Origin: Alteromonas hispanica
GTDB taxonomy: Bacteria; Pseudomonadota; Gammaproteobacteria; Enterobacterales; Alteromonadaceae
Length of the DNA stretch: 64,000 bases
Assembly (NCBI RefSeq): GCF_010500915.1
Contig: NZ_JAAAWP010000004.1
Span: forward strand, 62,001-126,000
Direction of reading: 5' to 3'
A program made the translations under genes and the position numbers. Below the pieces are notes generated by a model. The model ran no database searches. It saw only the letters and a program-made list of their open reading frames with translations, and was not told where the DNA came from. Positions 51,327 to 61,132 of this stretch are shown here, one piece after another (within the stretch, counting starts at the first letter, position 1; every line of letters begins with the position of its first letter).

Positions 51327-51388
51327 TTCATCAACATGATAGTTAAACAGTATTGTCCATACGGCATGATTTCTAAGTTGCCAATTCA

Positions 51389-52549
51389 ATGATGAATTGG
51401 TGTCGCAAGGAGTTAGCGATAAATGCCGGTGCTTCGCAAAAAGCATCCCGACTCACACTGCTTAAATTGGGGATGGCATTGGTTAGGCAAGCGTGTTTGG
51501 TAACGACTTGTTTGGCCTTGCTTGCTCACACCGCTAGTACTAAAGCTGTGGCTTCAGGTATAAATGCTGCCACACAAGATTTGATTAACGCGAGTTCAAG
51601 CTCTAGCGTTATAGCCGTTCCAGTATCTGCATTTTCCACTTATCCGTCGTCTCTTGTTGTAAGGCAGTGTGAAGAAAACACGTTAACAGAATCGGCTTTA
51701 GAAAATAGTGCATGCCAAGAAGACATCATTGCGCCAGATACATTTATTGATGCGCTCCGGGAATCGTCATTCTTCTCTTCTTTACATCCCTATGAAGAAA
51801 AAAGTGACTATCAGCTGCTTATTGCAAATGTAAGTAACGAAAATGCACACTTAGCGGAAATAACATTGCAGTGGCGCAGTATGGAGATAGCTTCACACGT
51901 GCTTCAAGTAAACGTGCCGAAAATTTCGCAAAACGGGAAAGCACACTATGCCGCTGAATTAGTAGCTCAATGGCGAGACCTCGCAATTAAGCAAAACTTA
52001 TTTTCTGCCAGCTACCTTTACCAAGCACTTGACGCTAGCAACTACGAACGTGAACTTGTTGTGCCACAAACGGTGGGCGAATTCAAAAAACTCGATACGC
52101 AATTGTATGCAGACCCTTTTAGTGGGGCTATCACAAGATATGTTCACCCCACTTATGAAGAAGCGTTACTTGATATCATCGTATATCCCTTCACGCATAA
52201 GTTGAGCAAGGAGAATAACCTACTACTTAATGAGCAGTTGAAGGCAGATTTAGAAAAAGCAGGTGAGATAGCCAAGGCGCAGGAATTGACGTTAACTCTT
52301 GCTAATCCAGCTGCGCCCTATAAATCTAAAGGAGAGGAAAACGGCTGGAGGCTGGGTATTGCAGCACAATCAGAAAAATCCCCCACGCTCTATGCGACAA
52401 CTTACGTATTCAGAAAACACGATAAAATAATCAAGATAGCGACAACTTTTCCCGCTGACTTTTCCGACCCACTTGTCGACGAACTTATGCAGAACGTCGA
52501 TGTGCCAAAAGAGTCGGTACTTATGCGAAGCATAAGAGAGTTACTTTAG
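51389..52549 (+). CDS. Secreted or membrane-anchored protein of unknown function
   Basis: The 386-residue protein has a positively charged N terminus and a hydrophobic stretch near 28-50 ('LGMALVRQACLVTTCLALLAHTAS'), compatible with a signal peptide or anchor. The remainder is a mixed alpha/beta periplasmic-type region with 'LQWRSMEIASHVLQVNVP' and a C-terminal 'GWRLGIAAQSEKSPTLYATTYVFRKHDKIIKIATTF' pattern spread over strands. I do not recognise the family. It is 62 bases after xseA and converges with der. Its last eight codons and stop fall in the first unit of a 26-bp tandem triplication. Confidence 0.75.
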   Translation: MMNWCRKELAINAGASQKASRLTLLKLGMALVRQACLVTTCLALLAHTASTKAVASGINAATQDLINASSSSSVIAVPVSAFSTYPSSLVVRQCEENTLTESALENSACQEDIIAPDTFIDALRESSFFSSLHPYEEKSDYQLLIANVSNENAHLAEITLQWRSMEIASHVLQVNVPKISQNGKAHYAAELVAQWRDLAIKQNLFSASYLYQALDASNYERELVVPQTVGEFKKLDTQLYADPFSGAITRYVHPTYEEALLDIIVYPFTHKLSKENNLLLNEQLKADLEKAGEIAKAQELTLTLANPAAPYKSKGEENGWRLGIAAQSEKSPTLYATTYVFRKHDKIIKIATTFPADFSDPLVDELMQNVDVPKESVLMRSIRELL

Positions 52550-52602
52550 CGCGAAGCATAAGAGAGTTACTTTAGCGCGAAGCATAAGAGAGTTGCTTTA
52601 GC
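52525..52602. repeat. Three tandem copies of a 26-bp unit
   Basis: Units at 52525-52550, 52551-52576 and 52577-52602. The first two are identical, the third differs by one base (TTGC for TTAC). The first unit encodes the last residues and the stop of the preceding gene; units 2 and 3 lie beyond the stop. Unit length is not a multiple of 3. Confidence 0.95.
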
Positions 52603-52657
52603 GCGCTACACAAGAAAATTGCTCAGGTGCAGCGCAAAAGTAGATAGATCTAAACAG

Positions 52658-54106
52658 CTATTTTTTATCTTTATAAAACGACATCATTCGACGGCGTTTT
52701 CTTTGCTGAGCAAGGGTAAGATTATTCTTCTTACCTTCAAAGGGGTTATTCCCTTCTCTAAACTCAATTTTTATCGGCGTTCCCATGATCTCCAACGCCT
52801 TTCTGAAATAATTCATCAAGAATCGCTTATAGGAGTTAGGCAAGTCGTCAACTTGGTTGCCATGAATAACAATAACAGGAGGGTTATATCCACCCGCGTG
52901 AGCATACTTCATCTTCACGCGTCTTCCTCTTACCAGAGGTGGCTGATGGTCGTCCTGCGCCATTTCCATAATTTGCGTTAGTATTGACGTATTAATTCGC
53001 TTAGTCGCGCTTTGATACGCTTCCTGCACAGATGCAAACAAATTTCCCACGCCAGAACCGTGAAGTGCCGAAATAAAGTGAATACGCGCAAAATCAACAA
53101 AGCCTAGGCGTCTGTCCATTTCCCGTTTTACATCATCTTTAACATCAGTGCTTAAACCGTCCCACTTGTTTACCGCTAAAACCAAAGAGCGACCAGAGTT
53201 TAAAACGAACCCTAGTAGGCTTAAGTCTTGATCTGTAATTCCTTCCCTTGCATCAATTACCAACAATACAACGTTAGCTTCTTCAATAGCCTGAAGGGTT
53301 TTCACAATAGAAAACTTTTCTACCGCTTCATTAATTTTCTTGCGCTTTCTCACCCCAGCCGTATCGATAAGCACGTATTCGCGCTCATCTCGCTCCATTG
53401 GAATATAAATACTGTCGCGAGTTGTACCCGGCTCGTCGTATACCACTACTCGCTCTTCGCCTAAAATGCGATTGGTGAGCGTAGACTTACCAACGTTAGG
53501 TTTTCCTACAATAGCGAGCTTAATGGGCAAGTCTTGAAGCCGTTGACGCTGTGCTTCTGCATCCTCTTCTCCTTCAGGCTCAACCTCTTCTACAATTTCC
53601 ATATCTGGAAATTCAGATTCCAGAGGTGCCAAGCCATCTTGCAACAACTGGCTTACGCCTCGACCATGAGCGGCAGCAATTTGCTTCACTTCACCCAGGC
53701 CAAGTTTATAAAACTCAGCGCTTTCACTGTCGCCGTCAATGCCGTCTACTTTATTGGCAACAATGAATACTTTTTTATTGATGCGACGAAGATGGTCCGC
53801 AATACCTTGGTCTGCCGGCAACAGGCCAGCTCTGGCGTCAACCAAAAACATCACAACATCAGCCTCTTCAATGGCAAGAAGAGACTGCTGAGCCATTTCA
53901 GCATCTATGCCTTCTTCGTCTCCTGTTATGCCCCCGGTATCAACTACAATGAATTGACGTCTTTCGAATTTGGCTTGGCCATATTTTCGATCCCGCGTAA
54001 GGCCGGGAAAGTCTGCAACAAGTGCATCGCGAGTATTAGTAAGACGATTAAATAAGGTCGACTTTCCCACATTGGGACGGCCAACCAGAGCAACAACGGG
54101 TAACAT
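52658..54106 (-). CDS. der: Ribosome assembly GTPase Der (EngA)
   Basis: The 482-residue protein has two tandem GTPase domains: P-loops 'GRPNVGKS' at 9-16 and 'GKPNVGKS' at 201-208, with 'DTGG' and 'DTAG' G3 motifs and 'NKVD'/'NKWD' G4 motifs. A C-terminal KH-like domain follows. Der acts in late 50S subunit assembly. It is the last gene of the block after bamB, with a terminator-like hairpin between the two. An acidic linker ('[14 protein letters not shown]') joins the GTPase domains. Confidence 0.98.
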   Translation of the reverse strand: MLPVVALVGRPNVGKSTLFNRLTNTRDALVADFPGLTRDRKYGQAKFERRQFIVVDTGGITGDEEGIDAEMAQQSLLAIEEADVVMFLVDARAGLLPADQGIADHLRRINKKVFIVANKVDGIDGDSESAEFYKLGLGEVKQIAAAHGRGVSQLLQDGLAPLESEFPDMEIVEEVEPEGEEDAEAQRQRLQDLPIKLAIVGKPNVGKSTLTNRILGEERVVVYDEPGTTRDSIYIPMERDEREYVLIDTAGVRKRKKINEAVEKFSIVKTLQAIEEANVVLLVIDAREGITDQDLSLLGFVLNSGRSLVLAVNKWDGLSTDVKDDVKREMDRRLGFVDFARIHFISALHGSGVGNLFASVQEAYQSATKRINTSILTQIMEMAQDDHQPPLVRGRRVKMKYAHAGGYNPPVIVIHGNQVDDLPNSYKRFLMNYFRKALEIMGTPIKIEFREGNNPFEGKKNNLTLAQQRKRRRMMSFYKDKK

Positions 54107-54304
54107 TTATCAGATCCTAGAGGTCATGAAAGCTAAAAAGCACAAACCGCAAGCGTTAAACAACGAATTTATCCGTGCTAAAAATACCAGCACTTATGCT
54201 TCGTTTACTACTTGCGGTTTTTGAATGGGCGCATTATACCCTTTAAGGGGGTTAATACCAATTCAGATTAACAGGAGAAAGAAATAGCAAAGGGAAATAC
54301 TTAA

Positions 54305-54336
54305 AAACAAAAAGCGCCGTTAAGAACGACGCTTTT
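54305..54336 (-). terminator. Terminator after bamB
   Basis: Stem AAAAGCG-C-CGTT / AACG-A-CGCTTTT with one mismatch and a small loop, followed by T-rich sequence on the minus strand. It stands about 80 bases after the bamB stop and before der. Confidence 0.75.
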
Positions 54337-54414
54337 AGAGTACTGTAAATGTCATGCTTTTCGAGTAAGGTTGTTTACTGTTTTTTAAGACAACTTACTC
54401 AGGGAGCGTTCAAT

Positions 54415-55671
54415 TTAAGGGACATTCACCGACACCACCACACCATTACGTGTGACAGCAACAACAGAGTCTTCTACTACAATAGGAGCAGCGTAGATAG
54501 CGTCGTCTTCATCGTCGCCACCCACATCCAAGCGAGCTACAACTTCTCCACTCTCTTTTTCTATCCAGTGTAGATAGCCCCAATTATCACCAACAACTAC
54601 ATACTCACCAACCGGTGTAGCTGCTGTTAGCGAGCGTTGCTTGAGCAGCCCCTGCGACCAAAGCTCTACGCCATTTCGTCTGTCTAACGCGAAAACGTTA
54701 GAGGTATTATCAACAACGAAGATTTGGTTGCCGTCAATGTTCAAGTTACGGAATGATGAATACTCACGTTTCCAAATAACACGACCAGAGCGCAGTTCTA
54801 CTGCGGCAAGCGTACCGTTGTAAGATACGGTATAGATAGTTCCGCCATACAGTACCGGCGTAGTATCAATATCTACAATCCGCTCTAGCTCTGTTGCGCC
54901 TGTTGGGGTTGAAATAACGGTTTCCCATGCCAGTACACCAGAGTCGATAAGATTCACCTGGATTTTTCCAGTAGGCGCTCCAACAATGACACCGCCATTC
55001 GACGCAATAGGACCGGAGATACCGCGTAATGTTAGTGGCGGAGTATCACCTTCATGACGCCACAGCTGCTCGCCGGTGCGAATATTAAAGCCGAATAAAC
55101 TTCCAGCTCCGGTGTTTACTACCAAAATACCGTCATCGGCCGCAGGCGCTGCCAAAATTTCCCCAGGCACACTTGCATCCCACACCAAATCGCCGGTTTC
55201 GGCATCAAGGGCTGCGATATATCCGTTCTCAGTGCCAACGAAAAGGTGCTTATCAGCGACAAAGATACCGCCTATACGAGCGCTTTCACCGCTGCTCCAC
55301 AAATTGCTTACCGAACTAAGCATGCCTTCTGAGCGAAATGTAGCAAAGTTTTTCTCCCACACGACTTCGCCAGAGTCTGGCTTCATTGCCACTACGTTGC
55401 CGTGACGGTCTGCTGCATAAAGTTTGTCGTACGCGTATACAGGGGTTAGACGAGAAAAGTAATGATTTACCCCGTCGCCAATGTCTCGCTCCCACTCTAT
55501 GGCTGGCGAAAACTTCGCTTCAATGGGCTTTAAGCGACGAATTTCAAGCTCTTCTTCATCGGCAAACCAGTCTGAAACCGTTGAACATCCAGATAGAGTA
55601 ATCGATACCGCCATCGCCATGGTAACAGCGCGAGCAAAACGACCTTTACGGCCACTGGTATTGTGAAACAA
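54415..55671 (-). CDS. bamB: Outer membrane assembly lipoprotein BamB
   Basis: The 418-residue lipoprotein has a signal peptide with lipobox LSGC (Cys29) and repeated PQQ-like blades ('YAADRHGNVVAMKPDSGEVVWEK', 'GYIAALDAETGDLVWD', 'VFALDRRNGVELWS' in successive blades) forming an eight-bladed propeller. It is part of the BAM complex that inserts beta-barrel proteins such as PldA. It is downstream of yfgM and upstream of der, the conserved order. Confidence 0.97.
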   Translation of the reverse strand: MFHNTSGRKGRFARAVTMAMAVSITLSGCSTVSDWFADEEELEIRRLKPIEAKFSPAIEWERDIGDGVNHYFSRLTPVYAYDKLYAADRHGNVVAMKPDSGEVVWEKNFATFRSEGMLSSVSNLWSSGESARIGGIFVADKHLFVGTENGYIAALDAETGDLVWDASVPGEILAAPAADDGILVVNTGAGSLFGFNIRTGEQLWRHEGDTPPLTLRGISGPIASNGGVIVGAPTGKIQVNLIDSGVLAWETVISTPTGATELERIVDIDTTPVLYGGTIYTVSYNGTLAAVELRSGRVIWKREYSSFRNLNIDGNQIFVVDNTSNVFALDRRNGVELWSQGLLKQRSLTAATPVGEYVVVGDNWGYLHWIEKESGEVVARLDVGGDDEDDAIYAAPIVVEDSVVAVTRNGVVVSVNVP

Positions 55672-55713
55672 ATTGCGTACCTCTTTAATTTTTATCAGCC
55701 TTTCAAAGCGCGA

Positions 55714-56334
55714 TTACTGTGCTGCTTCAACAGCAAGATTATCGAGTTTCATCTGCAAAAGCGGATTGTTGGCATTTTCTTCTAGTGCACTTGAGTATGC
55801 TAAACGAGCTTCGTCGAACTTATCTTGCTGCTTATAGATATCACCTTTCAATTCCGATACCTGTGCAGAAAACGCTTCGTTTGCAACCGTGCCAAGCGTA
55901 GACAACGCAGCGTCAAGCTGGTTCATTTCAATTTGTACTCGCGCTAGTCGAACAGATGCTAGCTCTTTCATTTGAGCGTTGTCAGCAAATGTAATCACTT
56001 GATTCAAGTGAGATGCTGCCGCGTCTAGATCGCCATCCTCAACTGCTTTTTTCGCTGCCAAAAGACTTGCAATACTGGCATAGCCAGTATCTTTATTTTC
56101 TTCGATGAACGCCTCTAAGCCAGCGCTGTTGCCTTGCTCAGAGAAGTTCTCTACCGCTTTTTGATAGGCGACTGAAGCGGCTTCTTTGCTTTCAGTTTGC
56201 ATATCTGAATATTGGCGCCAGCCAAAAAGACCGCCTAAACCAAGTGCTGCACCGACAATAATAGCCGTGCCATGCTCTTTCCAAAAACGCTTAATCGCTT
56301 CTACTTGTTGTTCTTCTGTTGCGAACTGTTCCAT
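55714..56334 (-). CDS. yfgM: YfgM family ancillary SecYEG translocon protein
   Basis: The 206-residue protein has one membrane helix near 23-40 ('TAIIVGAALGLGGLFGW') after a cytoplasmic N terminus 'MEQFATEEQQVEAIKRFWKEHG', then a periplasmic TPR-like helical region. This is the YfgM/TPR_21 family, which in E. coli partners PpiD at the translocon. It is between hisS and bamB (12 and 42 bases), as usual. Confidence 0.94.
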   Translation of the reverse strand: MEQFATEEQQVEAIKRFWKEHGTAIIVGAALGLGGLFGWRQYSDMQTESKEAASVAYQKAVENFSEQGNSAGLEAFIEENKDTGYASIASLLAAKKAVEDGDLDAAASHLNQVITFADNAQMKELASVRLARVQIEMNQLDAALSTLGTVANEAFSAQVSELKGDIYKQQDKFDEARLAYSSALEENANNPLLQMKLDNLAVEAAQ

Positions 56335-56346
56335 GATGTCCTCTTT

Positions 56347-57630
56347 TTATTTCTCGCCCAGCAGTTCAGATACTTTTTCGCAAAGGCTATCAAAACTCAC
56401 TGTAACTTGCTCTTGACCATCGCGTAGTGGCTTTACTCCCACATTGCGTGACTGCATTTCGTCCGAGCCTAAAAGTAGCGCTAGACGAGCACCGGTTTTA
56501 TCCGCGCGCTTTAATTGTTTTTTAAAGTTCCCGCCGCCACAATGCATCATGATGCGTGCGTCGGGCAATCTATTTCTTAGGTGTTCAGCCACTTCAATGG
56601 CATAAGACTGAGTATCATCGCCCATGGCAGTTACATAAACATCGGCGAAGCTATCGTCTTGTGCTTCTTCACTCAGCGTGGTGATTAGCAGCACTAAACG
56701 CTCTATACCCATAGCAAAGCCAACCGCCGGTGTAGTCTTACCACCAAGCTGCTCTACCAAACCATCGTATCGTCCACCAGCACAAATAGTTCCCTGAGCG
56801 CCTAAGCTATCGGTTACCCACTCAAAAACAGTGCGGTTGTAATAGTCTAAACCTCTAACTAATCTCGGATTAACTTCGTATGCGATACCGGCTTCGCTCA
56901 GCCTTGCACACAAGGTTTCGAAGTGTACTTTCGACTCTTCATCTAAATGGTCGATTAAAGACGGCGCATCGGCTATTGCAGCTTGAACGTCCGGGTTTTT
57001 GCTGTCGAGTACGCGAAGAGGATTAGTTTCTAAACGGCGTCTTGAGTCTTCATCAAGTTGGTCTTCTCTTGCTTTTAAAAACTCGACCAGTATATCGCGA
57101 TATGCCGCTCGTGCTTCATTAGAGCCCAGCGTGTTAACTTGGAGCTTAACGTGCTTTTCAATGCCAAACGCTTTCCAAAAACGAGCGCTTAGCAAAATAA
57201 CTTCTAAATCGATATCCGGACCATCAATACCGTAGGTTTCTACACCAAACTGATGGAACTGGCGATAGCGTCCTTTTTGCGGACGCTCGTGGCGAAACAT
57301 AGGCCCCATGTACCAAAGGCGCTGCTGCTGATTGTACAAAAGTCCGTGCTCATTGCCGGCTCGCACGCAACTCGCTGTGCCCTCTGGACGAAGTGTTAAG
57401 CTATCGCCATTTCTGTCTTCAAAGGTATACATCTCTTTTTCAACGATATCAGTGACTTCACCGATAGACCGCTTGAAGAGATCTGTACTCTCAACAATAG
57501 GGGTACGTATTTCCTGATAACCGTAGTTCGCAACGACTTGGCGAAGTACCGATTCTACTTTCTGCCATGTACCGGATATTTCCGGAAGGCAGTCATTCAT
57601 GCCTCGTATTGCCTGAATAGTCTTAGCCAC
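56347..57630 (-). CDS. hisS: Histidyl-tRNA synthetase
   Basis: The class II synthetase has 427 residues. It starts '[15 protein letters not shown]'; motif 2 shows '[20 protein letters not shown]', the histidine-specific motif is '[15 protein letters not shown]', and motif 3 has 'GFAMGIERL'. The C-terminal anticodon-binding domain follows. It charges tRNA-His, whose gene is at 36819. It lies 77 bases after ispG with a hairpin between. Confidence 0.97.
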   Translation of the reverse strand: MAKTIQAIRGMNDCLPEISGTWQKVESVLRQVVANYGYQEIRTPIVESTDLFKRSIGEVTDIVEKEMYTFEDRNGDSLTLRPEGTASCVRAGNEHGLLYNQQQRLWYMGPMFRHERPQKGRYRQFHQFGVETYGIDGPDIDLEVILLSARFWKAFGIEKHVKLQVNTLGSNEARAAYRDILVEFLKAREDQLDEDSRRRLETNPLRVLDSKNPDVQAAIADAPSLIDHLDEESKVHFETLCARLSEAGIAYEVNPRLVRGLDYYNRTVFEWVTDSLGAQGTICAGGRYDGLVEQLGGKTTPAVGFAMGIERLVLLITTLSEEAQDDSFADVYVTAMGDDTQSYAIEVAEHLRNRLPDARIMMHCGGGNFKKQLKRADKTGARLALLLGSDEMQSRNVGVKPLRDGQEQVTVSFDSLCEKVSELLGEK

Positions 57631-57656
57631 GTGAAATTCTCATACTGCTAAATAGT

Positions 57657-57682
57657 GAAAAGCCCCGCATTATAGGGGCTTT
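57657..57682 (-). terminator. Hairpin between ispG and hisS
   Basis: Stem AAAGCCCC / GGGGCTTT with an 8-base loop, but only four T beyond it on the minus strand. It may act as a weak terminator or attenuator in the operon. Confidence 0.6.
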
Positions 57683-57707
57683 GGGAACAAACAACAACGT
57701 TACAGGC

Positions 57708-58826
57708 TTAGTCTTTCACCGATACCTGAATTTTGTTTTGGTCGCTAATGCGAGAAGCCTTGGCGCGGATTTTTGCTTCTAACTTATCTACTAAGTCATC
57801 ATTAGGTAGGCGCTCTTTTACGCGTTTACCATCCTCATACAATCCGCTCATGTTTCTAGCGCCAGTAAGGCCTAAATCAGAGACTTCCGCCTCGCCTGGA
57901 CCGTTAACCACGCAGCCAATAATAGACACATCCATAGGTGTTAATATATCTTCAAGGCGCTCTTCCAACGCATTAACCGTTCCAATCACGTCGAACTCCT
58001 GACGAGAGCAACTTGGACATGCAATAAAGTTAATACCCCGTGAACGGATACGCAACGACTTGAGAATATCGAAACCTACCTTGATTTCCTCAACCGGATC
58101 GGCAGCAAGCGACACTCTGATGGTATCGCCTATCCCCTCGGCAAGGAGCATTCCCAGCCCTACGGCACTTTTTACTGCACCGGCACGCTGACCACCGGCT
58201 TCGGTAATACCCAGATGCAGAGGTTGATCGATTTGTTGAGCGAGAAGGCGATATGCCCCCACGGCTAAAAACACATCAGAAGCCTTAACGCTAATTTTAA
58301 ACTGGTCGAAGTTAAGTCTATCGAGGATGTCAACATGACGCATGGCCGATTCGACTAACGCCTCTGGCGTAGGCTCACCGTACTTTTCTTGCAAGTCTTT
58401 TTCTAAAGACCCGCCGTTCACCCCAATACGAATGGGGATATTCTTATCTTTCGCACAATCGACTACCGAGCGCACGCGCTCCATATTGCCGATATTACCT
58501 GGGTTAATTCGCAGGCAATCCACGCCATACTCGGCAACCTTCAGCGCTATGCGATAATCGAAGTGAATATCTGCAACTAAAGGCACATTGACCTGACGCT
58601 TTATTTCTTTAAAGGCCTCGGCCGCGTCCATAGTAGGAACCGAAACACGCACAATGTCACCACCAACAGCAACAATGCGATTTATTTGCGCAACCGTAGC
58701 CTCAACGTCCGTGGTTAGCGTATTCGTCATTGACTGAACAGCAATGGGAGCGCCATCGCCTATGGGAACGTTTCCTACATTAATGCGCGTTGATTTTCTG
58801 CGTTTAATAGGGCTTTCTGCAAACAT
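57708..58826 (-). CDS. ispG: 4-hydroxy-3-methylbut-2-en-1-yl diphosphate synthase IspG
   Basis: The 372-residue iron-sulfur enzyme of the MEP pathway converts MEcPP to HMBPP, the substrate of IspH at 8236-9180. Cluster ligands Cys270, Cys273 ('ACPSC'), Cys305 ('[11 protein letters not shown]') and Glu312 coincide with the E. coli positions. It is co-directional with rodZ (8 bases) and hisS, the standard order. Confidence 0.98.
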   Translation of the reverse strand: MFAESPIKRRKSTRINVGNVPIGDGAPIAVQSMTNTLTTDVEATVAQINRIVAVGGDIVRVSVPTMDAAEAFKEIKRQVNVPLVADIHFDYRIALKVAEYGVDCLRINPGNIGNMERVRSVVDCAKDKNIPIRIGVNGGSLEKDLQEKYGEPTPEALVESAMRHVDILDRLNFDQFKISVKASDVFLAVGAYRLLAQQIDQPLHLGITEAGGQRAGAVKSAVGLGMLLAEGIGDTIRVSLAADPVEEIKVGFDILKSLRIRSRGINFIACPSCSRQEFDVIGTVNALEERLEDILTPMDVSIIGCVVNGPGEAEVSDLGLTGARNMSGLYEDGKRVKERLPNDDLVDKLEAKIRAKASRISDQNKIQVSVKD

Positions 58827-58834
58827 CTAAATAC

Positions 58835-59896
58835 CTATAAAGGAAGCGTGAAGCGAGCAATTTTTCCGTTTTGGAACGACGCGATATTCGCTGGCTCGCC
58901 ATTAACTGATATGCGCACATTATCAGGCGCGCCAAGTGTAACTGCAACAGGCGGGATGCCCTGAATGTCCATTACGCGTCCCTGACGCTTTACGCCAGTG
59001 GCGATAACCTCACCAGTGGCGTCTTCAATATTTACCCAGCAATCTTCACCAAAGGTGAACGTCATAGAGATTGGGGCTGCCGAAGGGCCGTCACCAAAGG
59101 CTAAGTCTTGTTCAGCTTCACCCAAATTCAGTTCAACGTTGTCGTCTTCGTTTATATTGCTAACAAGAGCAGTTAAATTATTACTGTCGTCAACTGTTGA
59201 GGGCGGAGCATTAATTGGACCATCGTCCAGCGCATTGGCCACAACGGCGCTGTTTTGCGGGTTTTGATCGGCTATTTCTTCAGATTGGGGGGCATTCTCA
59301 CTTTGACTAAAGGTGCTTTGGCCTGCAGTGCCAGAAGCACTATCGAGTTCAACTCTACCATTCGTCACCGCTATCTCATCACTCGATTCAGGGGAGCGAG
59401 CCGAGGCAATAACTTCATCTTTAATCGACTGCACAAGTGAAGCGTCAGTTGGTGAATCGTCACTTGGCTGTTGATACCACCACACCACTACACCGCCAAT
59501 AATCAGCAATAAAATGATATAGGTAACCATCATCCAGCGATCGTCATGTGTCTGTTTTGCAACACGCTTTGAAAAACTCTGCAGCTTTTCAGAAGACGGC
59601 ACTTCACTTTGATTATGAAACTTCTCGAAGGCTTCAATTACCTCATCTGACGGTAACCCCAACTGCCTTGCATAATTTCTTACATAACCCTTGGTAAAGG
59701 TTATCGACGATTTCTCATCAATAGCATCATTCTCTAAATCATTGATTTGTGACGATTTTAAGAATAATTTTGTCGCGACATCTTGCTGTGAAAGACCCAG
59801 CGCTTCGCGACGCTCTTTTAAAAGGGCTCCTGGGCTTGGCGTACTTTTTTCTTCTTGCGAATGAACTTCTTTGCTCGCGTTTTCTTCTGACACCAT
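58835..59896 (-). CDS. rodZ: Cytoskeleton protein RodZ
   Basis: The 353-residue bitopic inner-membrane protein has an N-terminal Xre-type helix-turn-helix ('GALLKERREALGLSQQDVA' around 23-41) and 'TKGYVRNYARQLGL'. A single membrane helix lies at about 121-141, a long acidic/Ser-rich periplasmic linker follows, and a C-terminal beta domain (DUF4115-like, 'FGEDCWVNIEDATGEV') ends the protein. RodZ links MreB to the elongasome and maintains rod shape. It is 6 bases after pilF and 8 before ispG. Confidence 0.95.
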   Translation of the reverse strand: MVSEENASKEVHSQEEKSTPSPGALLKERREALGLSQQDVATKLFLKSSQINDLENDAIDEKSSITFTKGYVRNYARQLGLPSDEVIEAFEKFHNQSEVPSSEKLQSFSKRVAKQTHDDRWMMVTYIILLLIIGGVVVWWYQQPSDDSPTDASLVQSIKDEVIASARSPESSDEIAVTNGRVELDSASGTAGQSTFSQSENAPQSEEIADQNPQNSAVVANALDDGPINAPPSTVDDSNNLTALVSNINEDDNVELNLGEAEQDLAFGDGPSAAPISMTFTFGEDCWVNIEDATGEVIATGVKRQGRVMDIQGIPPVAVTLGAPDNVRISVNGEPANIASFQNGKIARFTLPL

Positions 59897-59902
59897 TAAC
59901 CT

Positions 59903-61108
59903 CTATTCCTCCTGCATACTCGGTGGTACTAACCAAAGTTTTTGACCAGCAATAATAGCGCCAGTATTCTCTAGGTTATTCCACTTTTGCAGCGTCGCCA
60001 TTCTAATATTGTATAATAGCGAAATACGATATAAGTTTTCTGCTGGTTTTACTACATGGATTTTAGGTGATTGCGCAGTTAAATCGTCTGATTTACCGCT
60101 ACTTTCACTCTTTGTTGTTTCAACGGCGGTTTTGTTTTGTATATCCTCGCCAGCTCTTAAAGCAGACGCGGTCTCTGATACCGCTTCACCCGAAGTGATT
60201 TCAGGCGCAGGTTCATCACCCTTTTGCCCGTCATCACTACTTTCGACAACCAATACCGTTTGTTCAAACGTATTATCTTTACCAACAGACTTGACCGTTT
60301 TTATCACTTTAGCATCTAACTGCGAACGCTGCGCCAAATACCGTTTTGTCAATGTGCTGTCTGGGAATAGAGAAATCAACATATCGCCATAGCCTTTCGC
60401 AGTGGCTTTGTCACCTTCTCCTTTGGCTATCTCAAAAGCGAGCCATAGCGAGTCTGGAGAAACTTTGGCAACTCTCTCATATCGTCTAAGTGTGGACTTC
60501 GCGTCTTGCCACTGCTCCGTAGCTGCATAAAGTTCAGAAAGTAAAAATAGTGTCTTTGCTCGGGTAGGTTGATGCTTCAAAGCGCTTTTAAAGTAATCGA
60601 TAGCATCTGACATGTTATTTTGGCTTTGCGCGCAAAGGGCTAAATTTTCGTAAGTTTGCGCTGCGTTTGAATAAGAGCGATTGTCGATAGCCTGTAGGAA
60701 GAAGTCTTTAGCGCTTTCGTACTGCCCATTTTGGCATTTAAATGCGCCAAAGCTGTTGGCAATATCGCCGTTGTTGGGCTCCAGATCGAGCGCTGATTCG
60801 TAATAGCTTTCAGCTCGCTGGTTTTCACCAACAAGCTGATAATAATAGGCCATCGCATATTGGACATCCGCAGAGCGCGGATCGAACGCTATCGCTTTAT
60901 CAAGATTGCGTTTAGCTTGAGTATAATTATTGTTTTGTAGATAGGTAAGACCCAGCGACATGCGGGTTCTCGCCGCTTCTTCCGCGTCAAAATCTGCGCT
61001 ATTAATACCCGACTGGCTGCTACTTACGCAGCCTACGATCAACAGTGATGCGCCAGCAATTGTGGCGCGCACACTTTGTTTAAATCCCATTCGCAATCCA
61101 GTTGGCAT
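59903..61108 (-). CDS. pilF: Type IV pilus pilotin PilF with C-terminal LysM domain
   Basis: The 401-residue lipoprotein has lipobox IVGC (Cys27) and then TPR repeats at about 45-250 ('GLTYLQNNNYTQAKRNLDKAI' and successive repeats), as in PilF/PilW pilotins that move the secretin PilQ to the outer membrane. Unlike the roughly 250-residue PilF of Pseudomonas, it continues through a low-complexity linker into a LysM-like domain at about 350-395 ('HVVKPAENLYRISLLYN...IIAGQKLWLVP'). A second start at Met7 is possible. Position between rlmN and rodZ is the conserved pilF location. Confidence 0.92.
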   Translation of the reverse strand: MPTGLRMGFKQSVRATIAGASLLIVGCVSSSQSGINSADFDAEEAARTRMSLGLTYLQNNNYTQAKRNLDKAIAFDPRSADVQYAMAYYYQLVGENQRAESYYESALDLEPNNGDIANSFGAFKCQNGQYESAKDFFLQAIDNRSYSNAAQTYENLALCAQSQNNMSDAIDYFKSALKHQPTRAKTLFLLSELYAATEQWQDAKSTLRRYERVAKVSPDSLWLAFEIAKGEGDKATAKGYGDMLISLFPDSTLTKRYLAQRSQLDAKVIKTVKSVGKDNTFEQTVLVVESSDDGQKGDEPAPEITSGEAVSETASALRAGEDIQNKTAVETTKSESSGKSDDLTAQSPKIHVVKPAENLYRISLLYNIRMATLQKWNNLENTGAIIAGQKLWLVPPSMQEE

Positions 61109-61132
61109 AGTCTTACCCTAATATCCTAATGA

